From Christiangramia aestuarii (GTDB lineage Bacteria; Bacteroidota; Bacteroidia; Flavobacteriales; Flavobacteriaceae): a stretch of DNA of 64,000 nt. The notes beneath the pieces are model-generated. The model saw only the letters and a list, made by a program, of their open reading frames with translations. It made no database searches and had not been told where the DNA came from. The stretch covers positions 372,001 through 436,000 of the forward strand of contig NZ_VJVW01000004.1 of NCBI RefSeq assembly GCF_009735585.1. The letters are read 5' to 3'. This document shows positions 17,133-25,937 of this stretch, one piece after another (position 1 is the stretch's first letter; every line of letters begins with the position of its first letter). Both the position numbers and the translations under genes were made by a program.

Positions 17133-17645
17133 ATGGAGGCTAAAGCACCTAGCGAATCACGTACTACACTTACAGACCTTGTTTTACCTAGTGAAACCAA
17201 TCCTTTAAATAATCTTTTTGGGGGTGAATTGCTTGCGCGTATGGATCGTGCGGCTAGTATCGCCGCCAGGAGACATAGCCGAAGGATCGTGGTAACCGCC
17301 TCTGTGAATCACGTGGCCTTCAACAAGGCTATTCCACTGGGAAGCGTGGTCACGGTAGAAGCAGCCGTTTCAAGGGCTTTTAAGAGCTCTATGGAGATCT
17401 ATATCGATGTTTGGGTGGAAGATCGCGAAAGTGGCCGCAGAACCAAGGCAAATGAGGCTATTTATACCTTCGTGGCCGTAGATGAAACCGGAACTCCCAT
17501 CCAGATCCCCGCTTTAGAACCAGAATCTGAGATCGAAAAGCAAAGATTTGAAGCTGCCCTTCGTAGAAAACAGTTAAGCCTTGTACTTGCCGGGAAAATG
17601 AAACCTGCCGAGGCAACTGAACTTAAGGCCTTATTCGAGGAATAA
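17133..17645 (+). CDS. Acyl-CoA thioesterase, hotdog fold (YciA/BACH type)
   Basis: Hydrolyses acyl-CoA to free fatty acid and CoA. The 170 residues form a single hotdog domain: LPSETNPLNNLFGGELLARM carries the active-site region, followed by AARRHSRRIVVTASVNHVAF and GSVVTVEAAVSRAFKSSMEI. The C-terminal ~40 residues form a charged helical tail. It stands alone on the plus strand, with its own -7 element, and ends 2 bases before a convergent gene. Substrate chain length cannot be told from sequence. Confidence 0.9.
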   Translation: MEAKAPSESRTTLTDLVLPSETNPLNNLFGGELLARMDRAASIAARRHSRRIVVTASVNHVAFNKAIPLGSVVTVEAAVSRAFKSSMEIYIDVWVEDRESGRRTKANEAIYTFVAVDETGTPIQIPALEPESEIEKQRFEAALRRKQLSLVLAGKMKPAEATELKALFEE

Positions 17646-17647
17646 GA

Positions 17648-18286
17648 TCAGCCTTCCGGATTATGGAAATTGATCCTGATCCCAATTCCTGGAATCAGAA
17701 ACCACTGATTATTTAAAAAATCATCTTTAGGCCTGGCCGTTTCTATGTCCAGGAAATCTGCTCTTAGCTGAACTTTTCCAAAGATCCCGAAATACTGGTT
17801 AAATCTGTAGTTAAGCTCGTTCTGGAAATATAGGTTCCAGCCATATTCCCTGATGATATCATCATAGGTGCTGCTGCGGTAACCTACACTACCTACACCC
17901 AGACTGGCGTGCCAGTTCCATTCCCTGGTAATGGCTTTATAATACCCTGCATGGATGGAATAATTGGTTACCCTGGTGCCATTTATGGCCCCCACTTTCG
18001 AAATATCATCTACACTAGCATAAAAGATATCGAGCTTAAAGCCCACCGTAAAATCAGAAAAGGCCAGCCAGTTAAAATCTATTTCAAGGCCGGTATCTGC
18101 AGTTGCATAAGCCTTGTGAAATGAATTATCGCCGAAGGCCAGGGGTTTGTATAGCCCAATATTAAAAAAGACCGTTTCAGGATCCTCCTGCTCATAGTTT
18201 TTCAGGTCGACCTGGGTTTCTTCCTGAGCAGAAAGTATCAAAGGAATTAAAATAAAGCAAAGGAATAATTTAAAATTCAATCTCAT
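17648..18286 (-). CDS. Predicted outer-membrane beta-barrel protein
   Basis: A 212-residue exported protein with a clear signal peptide (MRLNFKLFLCFILIPLILSA). The mature part alternates short aromatic-rich beta strands typical of small barrels, for example YSIHAGYYKAITREWNWHAS and NLYFQNELNYRFNQYFGIFG, ending WFLIPGIGIRINFH. No specific family is recognised. Its start overlaps the end of the upstream lipoprotein gene by 17 bases, so the two are probably made together and may work as a pair at the outer membrane. Confidence 0.75.
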   Translation of the reverse strand: MRLNFKLFLCFILIPLILSAQEETQVDLKNYEQEDPETVFFNIGLYKPLAFGDNSFHKAYATADTGLEIDFNWLAFSDFTVGFKLDIFYASVDDISKVGAINGTRVTNYSIHAGYYKAITREWNWHASLGVGSVGYRSSTYDDIIREYGWNLYFQNELNYRFNQYFGIFGKVQLRADFLDIETARPKDDFLNNQWFLIPGIGIRINFHNPEG

Positions 18287-18962
18287 AACTGTTTACCCCG
18301 GGTTGGATGGTGAAAATTCGTTCTTCCTGTTGCTCTCCGTAACTCAGCAAAAGTCTTACCTCGGTACCAGGCAGGCTGCTAAATTCTTCCTCATAGATCT
18401 CTTGTGAAATATCGCCGATTATTCTCCCTGGATTAAGGAGTTCTGGCTCGAACTCGTTTAGCTCCCCATTATCATATACCAGGTAGCGTCCCGGTTGGGT
18501 GTAAATAATCTCGTAACTAGCCTCCTGAATCCCGGAGGTATTTTTTATTCTAAGCTTTATTTTGGCCGATCTTCCAATATTGATATCGGGTAAAGTAACC
18601 TGCTTGTCTTTATAGCTTTCAATGACCACAAAAACAGATTCGAAGTCATCATCGTAATTTTCAGAATAATCGCTGTTAAAAAGGATTTGAATATCCCTGT
18701 ATTCTGGTGAGAGGCTCATAAATTCGAAATTTCCCGCTCCATCCATCCGGCCTTTGCCCAGCATTTCAGATTTGTGATAATTACTGAAAAATGAATTTTC
18801 GAGACCGGCAAAACTGAAAACTTCCTTATTTCCCAGGTCATCGGCACCGGAAACATTTCCGCTTACCTGTACCCTAAGATCTTCGGTGATCTCGATGTTC
18901 TCGCTGAAACATCCCAGAAGGCAGAATAGCACCAGGAACAAGCCTGTTCTTATTAAGTTCAA
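18270..18962 (-). CDS. Lipoprotein of unknown function
   Basis: Predicted lipoprotein of about 230 residues. No ATG start exists; the TTG at 18962 gives a compact signal, MNLIRTGLFLVLFCLLGC, while a TTG twelve codons upstream (18998) is also open. The mature domain begins with a beta pattern like a carboxypeptidase-regulatory or Greek-key domain (VQVSGNVSGADDLGN, GAGNFEFMSLSPEYRDIQIL), followed by ASYEIIYTQPGRYLVYD. Function is unknown. It lies 53 bases after the EnvC-like gene and overlaps the barrel-protein gene downstream. Confidence 0.7.
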   Translation of the reverse strand: MNLIRTGLFLVLFCLLGCFSENIEITEDLRVQVSGNVSGADDLGNKEVFSFAGLENSFFSNYHKSEMLGKGRMDGAGNFEFMSLSPEYRDIQILFNSDYSENYDDDFESVFVVIESYKDKQVTLPDINIGRSAKIKLRIKNTSGIQEASYEIIYTQPGRYLVYDNGELNEFEPELLNPGRIIGDISQEIYEEEFSSLPGTEVRLLLSYGEQQEERIFTIQPGVNSYEIEF

Positions 18963-19014
18963 ATTGGTTAGTTTATTAAATAGATGCAAAAAATGCAATT
19001 TGGTTGCGTTGGCA

Positions 19015-20238
19015 TTACATCCTGTAGATCCATGCCGCCGGGTCCATCTTCTGGTCGTTCTTGTAAATAAGGAAGTGTAAGGTAGTCTTCCCGGTAGCCT
19101 TGCTCGTTGCTACCTCCCCAATTTCCTGCTCGGTCACAACCTTGTCCCCTCTTTTCACGAAGACCTTTTCAAGGTTGTTATAGATAGTTATATAATCACC
19201 GTGTCTAACCATTACCGCCTGGTTGGCTCCTTTCACTGCCTGTACCTCGCTTACGGTCCCGTTAAAGACGGCCCTTGCCTTTCCTCCTTTATCGGTATCT
19301 ATTCTTACCCCGTTATTGTTCACCATTACAGACCTAACCACCGGGTGCGGCTGTTTTCCAAATCTCATGGTCACTACCCCAGATTTTACCGGCCAGGGCA
19401 GCTTGCCTTTATTATTATTGAAATCGGCTGCCAGGGCTTTTGCCGCCGGCGTAAGTTCATAGGTACTCCTTGATGTTGAACCGCTTTCCTTATTGGCCTT
19501 GGCAATAGACTCACGTATCATTCGATCTATCGCACGGTCTATCTCATCTATCTCCTGCTGTTTCTTTTTTAGCTGCGAAGCGAACTGGCCTTCACGCTGC
19601 CTGATGGTCGCCATCAGGGTTTGCTGCGCCTTTCTGTTCTTTTCAAGCTCTGCCCTGGTCTTGCGGTTCTCAGCGATAAGACGGTCCTTTTCTTCCTTCT
19701 GCTGAACAAGACGGGCATTGAGTTCCTGTAATTCCTGTGTGTTGGCCTTTATTTCCTCTCCCTGCTGCTTGCGGTAGTTGGTATACTGTTTCATATACTG
19801 CAGCCGCTTGTATGCCTGCAAAAAGCTTTGTGAAGATAATAGGAACATGACCCGGCTTTGCTGGGATTTGCTTTTGTAGGATTTTTCTATCATCCTGGCG
19901 TAATCCTCTTTCAGCTTTTCAAGCTCTTTTCTAAGTTCACCAATCTTACGCGTGTTGGTATTGATCTCCCGGTTAAGCAGGTTCGCCTGCTGGTTGGTAA
20001 GTTTAATAAGATCTTCGGTGCTTTTTATCTGCTGATTAAGGTCTTCTACCTGCCCCAGTACAGATCGTTGCTTTTTCTGGTTAGAGATACGCAGTTCATT
20101 GATGCGGGTAATTTCGTTCCTGAGTTCGATACGCCTTTTTTCCAGCTCTTCACGGTTGGTCTGGGCATTGGAAAAATTTAGGCTGAACAATAAAACGGAA
20201 AGGCAAAGTAAGATTTTCGGGGAGTTCACTTGCATCAT
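19015..20238 (-). CDS. EnvC-like murein hydrolase activator (degenerate M23/LytM)
   Basis: A 407-residue exported coiled-coil protein with a signal peptide (ending NFSNAQ) that probably activates amidases at the division septum. Residues about 27-260 are almost all heptad-like coiled coil. The C-terminal LytM domain (about 285-407) lacks the usual zinc ligands: the HxxxD position reads NNNGVRIDT, though HGDYITIYNNL and LHFLIY remain. This is the pattern of E. coli EnvC, an activator and not an enzyme. Start and stop overlap the DUF4292 gene by ATGA, which fixes the start at 20238. Confidence 0.85.
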   Translation of the reverse strand: MMQVNSPKILLCLSVLLFSLNFSNAQTNREELEKRRIELRNEITRINELRISNQKKQRSVLGQVEDLNQQIKSTEDLIKLTNQQANLLNREINTNTRKIGELRKELEKLKEDYARMIEKSYKSKSQQSRVMFLLSSQSFLQAYKRLQYMKQYTNYRKQQGEEIKANTQELQELNARLVQQKEEKDRLIAENRKTRAELEKNRKAQQTLMATIRQREGQFASQLKKKQQEIDEIDRAIDRMIRESIAKANKESGSTSRSTYELTPAAKALAADFNNNKGKLPWPVKSGVVTMRFGKQPHPVVRSVMVNNNGVRIDTDKGGKARAVFNGTVSEVQAVKGANQAVMVRHGDYITIYNNLEKVFVKRGDKVVTEQEIGEVATSKATGKTTLHFLIYKNDQKMDPAAWIYRM

Positions 20239-21005
20239 CTTAAGCTGATTTCTTCATAACCTGACGGGATGTCAAACGGAAAACTTAATTCTTCATTAAA
20301 GCTCAGAGACCTGTAGGTAAGGTCGATATTTGTGCTGGAACCACCTTCATTGGCGATGATCCTGATATTCTCAGGGAAAGTAAGACCATCAATCTGCTGA
20401 TATTTATCATAGGTCACGGTAAGGCCGCGGCTACCCTTTTCCTGGATAAGCTGCTGAGCTTCGGTCTTGAAGTTGGCCATGCTCAGCAGGAACATTTTCT
20501 TCATTAGTTCCTCATCGTCCTTCACGAACTGGAATCCGCGTGGAGATTGGGTAAACTTATATTCCTCGGTCCTCAGGTCATAAATGGCCTGGCCGATCAA
20601 TAAATTCTGTAGTTTCTGAAAGTCCAGCGGTGTTCCCAGGAATTCACTAACCAGGCTAAAATCGCCTTTAAAGTAGGTCTGGGAAACCTTTTCATAATAG
20701 CTTACGCTGGTAGGAGTAATATAGGCTTTGGCTACCGGGAACCCCAGGATACTGGCGCTCATCCAGATCGCCTTATCCTTTTCCATTCTAAAACTAAGGT
20801 TTACAGCCTGAGTCTTTTCCTCATCCTGGTAAACGGCACGTAGTTTTCCCTGTACCGTATTGAACTTGATTTCGGTGTCGTAGTGTTTCTTGATCACCGA
20901 AACAGCTTCGGCGTCTTTGGTCGCTATCTTTCCGGTAGATTTCCTGCTACCACAGGAAATCACTAAAGTAGAGACAAGGATCAGGGCAAATATTTTCTTT
21001 AACAT
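20235..21005 (-). CDS. DUF4292 lipoprotein
   Basis: A 256-residue lipoprotein of family DUF4292. The ATG at 21005 overlaps the TGA stop of the upstream TPR gene; a TTG codon just before it is not needed. The signal ends in VISCGSRKS. The mature part is an extended beta structure of LolA/LolB type (TVQGKLRAVYQDEEKTQAVN, WMSASILGFPVAKAYITP). The similarity to lipoprotein-carrier folds and the fixed position beside a TPR and EnvC-like gene suggest a role in outer-membrane biogenesis, but that is inference. Confidence 0.85.
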   Translation of the reverse strand: MLKKIFALILVSTLVISCGSRKSTGKIATKDAEAVSVIKKHYDTEIKFNTVQGKLRAVYQDEEKTQAVNLSFRMEKDKAIWMSASILGFPVAKAYITPTSVSYYEKVSQTYFKGDFSLVSEFLGTPLDFQKLQNLLIGQAIYDLRTEEYKFTQSPRGFQFVKDDEELMKKMFLLSMANFKTEAQQLIQEKGSRGLTVTYDKYQQIDGLTFPENIRIIANEGGSSTNIDLTYRSLSFNEELSFPFDIPSGYEEISLR

Positions 21006-22369
21006 CAATTAATTTCTTTTTTCAAATTTTCAGCCTTGCGGCGGTACTCATCAGCCTTAACTGCATTATTCATACCATTATAGCTTATGGCCAGCTGAGA
21101 ATAAAAGTCATACTCCATCTTCTTATTATCGATAAGGTAATCCAGCCCGTATTTCAGGCTCTTTTCGGCAGCTTCGAACTCACTAAGATTATTCATGGCC
21201 ACCGCCTGAAAAAGATAAAATACAGGTTGTGAAGGGAAACTTTCCAGTGCTTCCGTACTTAGTTCTTTTGCCGATTCAAACTTCTGAAGTTCCAGCTGAA
21301 GCAACAAGGTGTTCTTGGTAAGCTCAAAATTATCCGGATTTTCCTTTAAGCCCAGTTCAAAGAATTTCAGCGCATCCTCGCGATCTTCCTTGTTCAGGTA
21401 ATATTTTCCTAACTGCTCATATAACTTTGGGGCATTTTCCCACTCGGTGAGCTGTCCAGCAACTTCAATCAGCTCATCTCCATATTCCGGATTATCCTGA
21501 ACAAAATTCAGAAAATCGTTCAGCACCTTGAATTTAGATTCGGCATCTATCTCTTCGGTCTTGAACACGATCTTCATAGAGGCCAATGCAGCCTCTGTCT
21601 CGCCTTTATTCAAATAAAACTTATACAGAGCCAGATGAGCCAGCGTAGAGCCGGGATTGGTCTCTAAAAGCTCCCTGGCCACCCTGAAGGCCTCTTCTTC
21701 TTCCCCCTGTTCGGTATAAATGTAAATAAGGTTTAGGTAGTTCTGTTCTACTTCCGGGTTCGCAGAAATGCTTTGCTGCAGATTATCTATCTGCGCGCCG
21801 GTATTGTTGGTCCTGGCATAAACCTGCCTTCTCAGGGAATTCCTGTAAGTACTGGCCCCCAAATCGCTGTCCAGCTCATCTAGAAGTTTAAGGGCCTGGT
21901 CGTAATCCTTGTTCAGGAAGTAAAGATTGGCCAGGTCTTCCTTGTAAGTTTCATCTAAAGGGATAAGCTGTTTTACCATAGCGATAGCCCCGGCATAATC
22001 CTCGGTCATGCCATAGGTCTGGAAAAGATATACCAGAATTGCTTCTTCCTTCGGTGCAAGTTCATGGGCTTTTTTCAGGTTTTCGATAGATTTTTCAAAG
22101 TCTTCCATCTCCCGGTAATTGCGGCCTAGTTCAAAATACACCACCGCTTTTTCGGTATTGAGCTCGAGACATTTTTCCAAAGCCGTGATCGCTTTTTCAT
22201 AATTCTCGATGCCTTTTTGTTTCAGGGCTTCAAAGAAATGCTCCTGGAACTCATCGCTTACATTGCCAAGATCATCCTGATTAACATCCAGAAAAAGCTG
22301 AGGCAGCTCCTGGCTCTTGGCCGGAAGCATCATCAAAGCAGTGATCAGGATGATAATCAGGTTTCTCAT
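21005..22369 (-). CDS. TPR repeat protein
   Basis: A 454-residue exported protein: a signal peptide (MRNLIIILITALMMLPAKSQ) followed by about ten tetratricopeptide units filling nearly the whole length. Clear units are AVVYFELGRNYREMEDFEKS and NAPKLYEQLGKYYLNKEDRE, and the series ends AISYNGMNNAVKADEYRRKA. TPR arrays form protein-binding scaffolds; the partner is unknown. It is coupled to the DUF4292 gene by a stop/start overlap and follows the nucleotidyltransferase gene by 6 bases, so this is one operon. Confidence 0.87.
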   Translation of the reverse strand: MRNLIIILITALMMLPAKSQELPQLFLDVNQDDLGNVSDEFQEHFFEALKQKGIENYEKAITALEKCLELNTEKAVVYFELGRNYREMEDFEKSIENLKKAHELAPKEEAILVYLFQTYGMTEDYAGAIAMVKQLIPLDETYKEDLANLYFLNKDYDQALKLLDELDSDLGASTYRNSLRRQVYARTNNTGAQIDNLQQSISANPEVEQNYLNLIYIYTEQGEEEEAFRVARELLETNPGSTLAHLALYKFYLNKGETEAALASMKIVFKTEEIDAESKFKVLNDFLNFVQDNPEYGDELIEVAGQLTEWENAPKLYEQLGKYYLNKEDREDALKFFELGLKENPDNFELTKNTLLLQLELQKFESAKELSTEALESFPSQPVFYLFQAVAMNNLSEFEAAEKSLKYGLDYLIDNKKMEYDFYSQLAISYNGMNNAVKADEYRRKAENLKKEIN

Positions 22370-22375
22370 AAGTTT

Positions 22376-23386
22376 TTATTCCAGCACAGAATAGTCTCCT
22401 ATGCTTATTTGCGTAAACTCTCCATCAAATTTAGCATGATTCCCTATCATAGCGTTATCCAGATTCGCATTTTTTATTTCTGCAAAAGTCTGTACCAGGC
22501 TATTCTTAATATTAGAGTTCACTACTTTGGTACCATCGCCAATAGAGACGTTAGGACCAATTTTGGCATTGATAAGCTCTACATTCTCTCCAATATAGCA
22601 GGGTTCAGTAATTTCAGAATCCTTGATCTTTACTGAGTCTGAAATTAGCTTCTCGCCATCTTTATGCAGGAAGTTAAGCATTCTGCCGTTGGTTTCCACG
22701 GTCACGTTCTTGTTTCCACAGTCCATCCATTCGTCTACCTTGCCAGGAACGAACCTTAAGCCGTTCTTACGCATGGCCTCTATCCCGTCATTGATCTGGT
22801 ATTCTCCACCACGGATAAGCTTAGCGTCCAGCACGTTCTGAAGTTCGTTTTTAAGCACTTCCACATCCTTGAAATAATAGATCCCAATCACGGCAAGGTC
22901 TGATACGAATTCCTCAGGTTTTTCTACAAGGTCCACGATCTCATTGCTCTCATTCAGTTTTACTACCCCGTAAGCAGAGGGATTTTCTACCTTTTTTACC
23001 CACATAACAGCATCTGCCGATTTATCCAGGTTGAAATCTGCCTTAAATAAGGTATCTGCGTAAGCAACCACTGCAGGACCAGTTAAAGACTCCTTGGCAC
23101 ACATGATGGCGTGCCCGGTTCCCAGGGGCTTGTCCTGGTAGTAGATAGTTCCTTTTGCTCCAAGGCTGTTGGCGATCTTCATTAGATCCTGTTCCACCTT
23201 CTCACCAAAATCTTCTCCAATGATGAAGGCAACCTCGTCGATCTTTTCGTCAAGCACTTTGGCGATATCTTCCACCAGGCGGTGAACTATAGGTTTCCCG
23301 GCAATAGGGATTAGCGGTTTTGGTACGGTTAAAGTATGTGGACGCAGGCGTGAACCACGACCTGCCATTGGTACAATAATTTTCAT
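22376..23386 (-). CDS. Sugar-1-phosphate nucleotidyltransferase
   Basis: A 336-residue NTP-transferase that makes an NDP-sugar from sugar-1-phosphate and NTP. The N-terminal nucleotide-binding signature MAGRGSRLRPHTLTVPKPLI is at about 7-26. VAYADTLF carries the metal-binding aspartate and EYQINDGIEAM the sugar site. The C-terminal third (about 245-336) has hexapeptide repeats of a left-handed beta helix (IGPNVSIGDGTKVVNSNI). Substrate could be glucose-, mannose- or N-acetylglucosamine-1-phosphate. It lies between dut and the TPR gene in the envelope operon. Confidence 0.87.
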   Translation of the reverse strand: MKIIVPMAGRGSRLRPHTLTVPKPLIPIAGKPIVHRLVEDIAKVLDEKIDEVAFIIGEDFGEKVEQDLMKIANSLGAKGTIYYQDKPLGTGHAIMCAKESLTGPAVVAYADTLFKADFNLDKSADAVMWVKKVENPSAYGVVKLNESNEIVDLVEKPEEFVSDLAVIGIYYFKDVEVLKNELQNVLDAKLIRGGEYQINDGIEAMRKNGLRFVPGKVDEWMDCGNKNVTVETNGRMLNFLHKDGEKLISDSVKIKDSEITEPCYIGENVELINAKIGPNVSIGDGTKVVNSNIKNSLVQTFAEIKNANLDNAMIGNHAKFDGEFTQISIGDYSVLE

Positions 23387-23406
23387 TTGATTTTTTTAAA
23401 AGTTAA

Positions 23407-23841
23407 TTATTTGTGCCCGGTACTTCCGAAGCCTCCTTCTCCCCGGATAGTTTCTCCAAGGCTTTCCACTTCTTCCCAGGCTATTTGTTCGTGCTTGGCA
23501 ATGACCATTTGCGCGATGCGCTCTCCATTGTTCACCACGAATTCTTCGTTAGACAAATTTACAAGTATCACTCCTATCTCCCCGCGATAATCTGCATCAA
23601 TTGTTCCGGGAGCATTCAGCACCGTTATGCCCTTTTTGGCGGCCAGTCCGCTTCTTGGTCTTACCTGGGCCTCGAAGCCTAATGGCAGTTCCATGAAAAG
23701 ACCGGTTTTTACGATGGCCCTATCCAGGGGTTTTAAAGTGATAGGCTCTTCTATATTTGCCCGAAGGTCCATTCCGGCTGAAAAATCTGTTTCGTAGTGC
23801 GGCAATTTATGGGCCGACTTATTGATGACTTTTACTTGCAT
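23407..23841 (-). CDS. dut: dUTP diphosphatase
   Basis: Hydrolyses dUTP to dUMP and pyrophosphate, keeping uracil out of DNA and supplying dTMP synthesis. The 144-residue trimeric type shows its conserved motifs in order: [45 protein letters not shown] and the C-terminal [10 protein letters not shown]. Start ATG at 23841. It is 2 bases from the flippase gene upstream and 20 from the nucleotidyltransferase downstream, and so is part of the same transcript. Confidence 0.96.
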   Translation of the reverse strand: MQVKVINKSAHKLPHYETDFSAGMDLRANIEEPITLKPLDRAIVKTGLFMELPLGFEAQVRPRSGLAAKKGITVLNAPGTIDADYRGEIGVILVNLSNEEFVVNNGERIAQMVIAKHEQIAWEEVESLGETIRGEGGFGSTGHK

Positions 23842-23843
23842 AT

Positions 23844-25286
23844 TTAAGATTGTATGATTTTAAGAATTTGATCTTTTTCTGAAAAATACACTATCCCGAT
23901 AAATACTAACAATAACGGGATCCCCACGAAATAATTTCCCGGGAACACATAAAATGAAATTCCTGAGATAAGGACAGCCAGGGAAAGGTAGCCTCCTATC
24001 CTCTTCATATCGTAAGGCACAGGATAATATTTCTTCCCTAAAAAATAAGAAACCAGCATCATGCTTCCATAAGCGATGAGCGTAGCCCAGGCCGCCGCGA
24101 TAAATCCAAGAACGGGAATCAGCAACAGGTTTATCCCGATAGTAATTATAGCTCCCAGAATAGAAATATACATCCCCGTCCGGGTCCTGTCTGTAAGTTT
24201 ATACCACACCGCCAGGTTATGGTAGATACCGAGGAACAGGTTCGCCAGGAGTACGATAGGTACTATACTCAGCGCTACCCAGTATTCGGGATCCCTGATC
24301 ACAAGGTTTTTAAAAAAGTCTATAAAGCAAACCAGCACCAAGAAAATAAGGCTTCCCGAAATGACAAAATATTTAAGGATAATGGCGTAGGTTTCCCTTG
24401 CATTCTCCTTCTCGGCATGGTTGAAAAAGAAAGGTTCTGCTCCCATTTTAAAGGCCTGTACAAAAATGGTCATAAAGACCGCCAGTTTATAACACCCAGC
24501 ATATGCACCCATGATCTCGTCTGAGATCATATCCTTGATTAGCAGCTTATCCAGGTTTTCATTAATGATAAAGGCGATCCCAGCTACCATGATTGGCCAG
24601 CCGTATTTCCACATCTGCTTAAAAATAACAAGGTCAAAACTGATCTTTGTTTTAAAGAAATAAGGTAGTAACAGTAGAAAGGTCACCGCGCTGGCAGCAA
24701 GGTTGGCGATGAATATATAGCCAACAATGTCTTTTGGCCCGTAGTTATCCATAACCCACTGCGGGGCGAATTGAGGATATTCCCTCACTACCCAGAGAAA
24801 GTAGAAATTCAGGATAACTACCGTAAGTATGTTCAGGATTTTGATGCCCGCAAATTTAAGGGGCCGGCCGGTTGCCCTTAAATAAGCAAATGGTACAACC
24901 ACCAGGGTATCCAGGACAAGGACACTAAAAAGGATCCTGAAAAAGAAAGGATCAAGATCTAATAATGCTATAAGCTGATCCTGGAAAATAAAAACTCCTG
25001 CTGCAAATAGTACAGTAGTGACCGTTAGGGCTATAAAAGCGGTGGAAAATACACTAGAACTTTCCTTTGCCCGGCTAAAGAACCGGAAAAAAGAAGTCTC
25101 CATTCCGTAGGTAAGCAGCACGTTGAAAAAGGCTGCCCAAACATAGAAAATAGTGTTCACCGAATACTCCTCTGCCGGTAGCACTTCGGTATGCAAAGGT
25201 ACCAGCACGAAATTCATCAATCGCGGGAATACCGTTGCAAAGCCGTAAATAAGAGTGTCTTGAAAAAATCTTTTTAAAGTACTCAA
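23844..25286 (-). CDS. Oligosaccharide flippase family (Wzx/MATE-like) membrane protein
   Basis: A 480-residue integral membrane protein with about 12-14 hydrophobic segments across its full length, typical of polysaccharide/lipid-linked oligosaccharide exporters. The N-terminus ([20 protein letters not shown]) is the common opening of flavobacterial members. The start is a TTG at 25286, since no ATG fits before the first helix. It probably flips an undecaprenyl-linked saccharide; a lipid II flippase (MurJ-like) is a less likely alternative. It heads the dut - nucleotidyltransferase - TPR - DUF4292 - envC-like run. Confidence 0.85.
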   Translation of the reverse strand: MSTLKRFFQDTLIYGFATVFPRLMNFVLVPLHTEVLPAEEYSVNTIFYVWAAFFNVLLTYGMETSFFRFFSRAKESSSVFSTAFIALTVTTVLFAAGVFIFQDQLIALLDLDPFFFRILFSVLVLDTLVVVPFAYLRATGRPLKFAGIKILNILTVVILNFYFLWVVREYPQFAPQWVMDNYGPKDIVGYIFIANLAASAVTFLLLLPYFFKTKISFDLVIFKQMWKYGWPIMVAGIAFIINENLDKLLIKDMISDEIMGAYAGCYKLAVFMTIFVQAFKMGAEPFFFNHAEKENARETYAIILKYFVISGSLIFLVLVCFIDFFKNLVIRDPEYWVALSIVPIVLLANLFLGIYHNLAVWYKLTDRTRTGMYISILGAIITIGINLLLIPVLGFIAAAWATLIAYGSMMLVSYFLGKKYYPVPYDMKRIGGYLSLAVLISGISFYVFPGNYFVGIPLLLVFIGIVYFSEKDQILKIIQS

Positions 25287-25347
25287 CAGGAGCGGGTTGG
25301 TTTCTTACAAATATCTGAATAAATCAGGATTATAAAAGCCTTAGCCT

Positions 25348-25791
25348 TTATTCCTTTTCCACAATTCCTGTTAGCTTATAATATTTGGTTTTTTCATCCT
25401 GAGTGAAGACCAATATGGCCTCATCATCGTCTATAGCGTACGGACTTTCTTCCTTAAGTTGGGGTGGCTTATTACCATATTCCTTTTCAGGATCTGCATC
25501 CATGACCATTTCTCCGGTTCCCATGCGGAAATTTGCCACATAAAGGTTAGCCCTTTCTTCACTCTTCTTCAATGGGGACTTCATCCCGTGAAAATAGACC
25601 GCATCGAGGCTTACTCTCTGGTCCTGTATACTGGCAACAGGTACATAAAGCTGGATACCGTTGGAATTATAGGTATAATAGACCTCGTTGAACTGTGCAG
25701 GTGCTCTTTCCTGAAGGTCCTTATTGCTTCCGCAGGAAGCGAACAACACCAGCATAAAGATACCGGCGGTTAGGCGTAAAACATTTTTCAT
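25348..25791 (-). CDS. Small lipoprotein of unknown function
   Basis: A 147-residue lipoprotein with signal MKNVLRLTAGIFMLVLFASC and cysteine followed by GSN. The ATG at 25791 is chosen because the longer open frame upstream would bury the lipoprotein signal. The mature part is beta-rich (NEVYYTYNSNGIQLYVPVAS, ANLYVANFRMGTGEMVM) and ends with ILVFTQDEKTKYYKLTGIVE. The family is not recognised. It lies just past the terminator of the ATP synthase operon and is 61 bases before the flippase start. Confidence 0.72.
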   Translation of the reverse strand: MKNVLRLTAGIFMLVLFASCGSNKDLQERAPAQFNEVYYTYNSNGIQLYVPVASIQDQRVSLDAVYFHGMKSPLKKSEERANLYVANFRMGTGEMVMDADPEKEYGNKPPQLKEESPYAIDDDEAILVFTQDEKTKYYKLTGIVEKE

Positions 25792-25843
25792 ATCGATAGG
25801 TTTTAGGTTTGAAGTTATGAAAACAAAACCTGTACCAAAGAAA

Positions 25844-25868
25844 AAAGCCCTCAAATTTGAGGGCTTTA
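25844..25868 (-). terminator. Intrinsic terminator of the ATP synthase operon
   Basis: Self-complementary stem AAAGCCCTCAAATTTGAGGGCTTT, followed on the minus strand by a T-run (AAAAAA on the plus strand at 25841-25846). It lies about 70 bases after atpG. Confidence 0.9.
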
Positions 25869-25877
25869 TAATCTAAA

Positions 25878-25932
25878 GTCATCCTGAACTTGTTTCAGGA
25901 TCTAAGAGAAGCTGAAACGAGTTCAGCTTGAC
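25878..25932. repeat. REP-like imperfect palindrome after atpG
   Basis: Two arms of about 24 bases, starting GTCATCCTGAACTTG (25878-25903) and, in reverse complement, GTCAAGCTGAACTCG (25909-25932), pair with only a few mismatches around a 5-base centre. Repeats with a GTCATCCTGAACTTG core are common between genes in Flavobacteriaceae. It lies between the atpG stop and the terminator. Confidence 0.7.
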
Positions 25933-25937
25933 AAATA

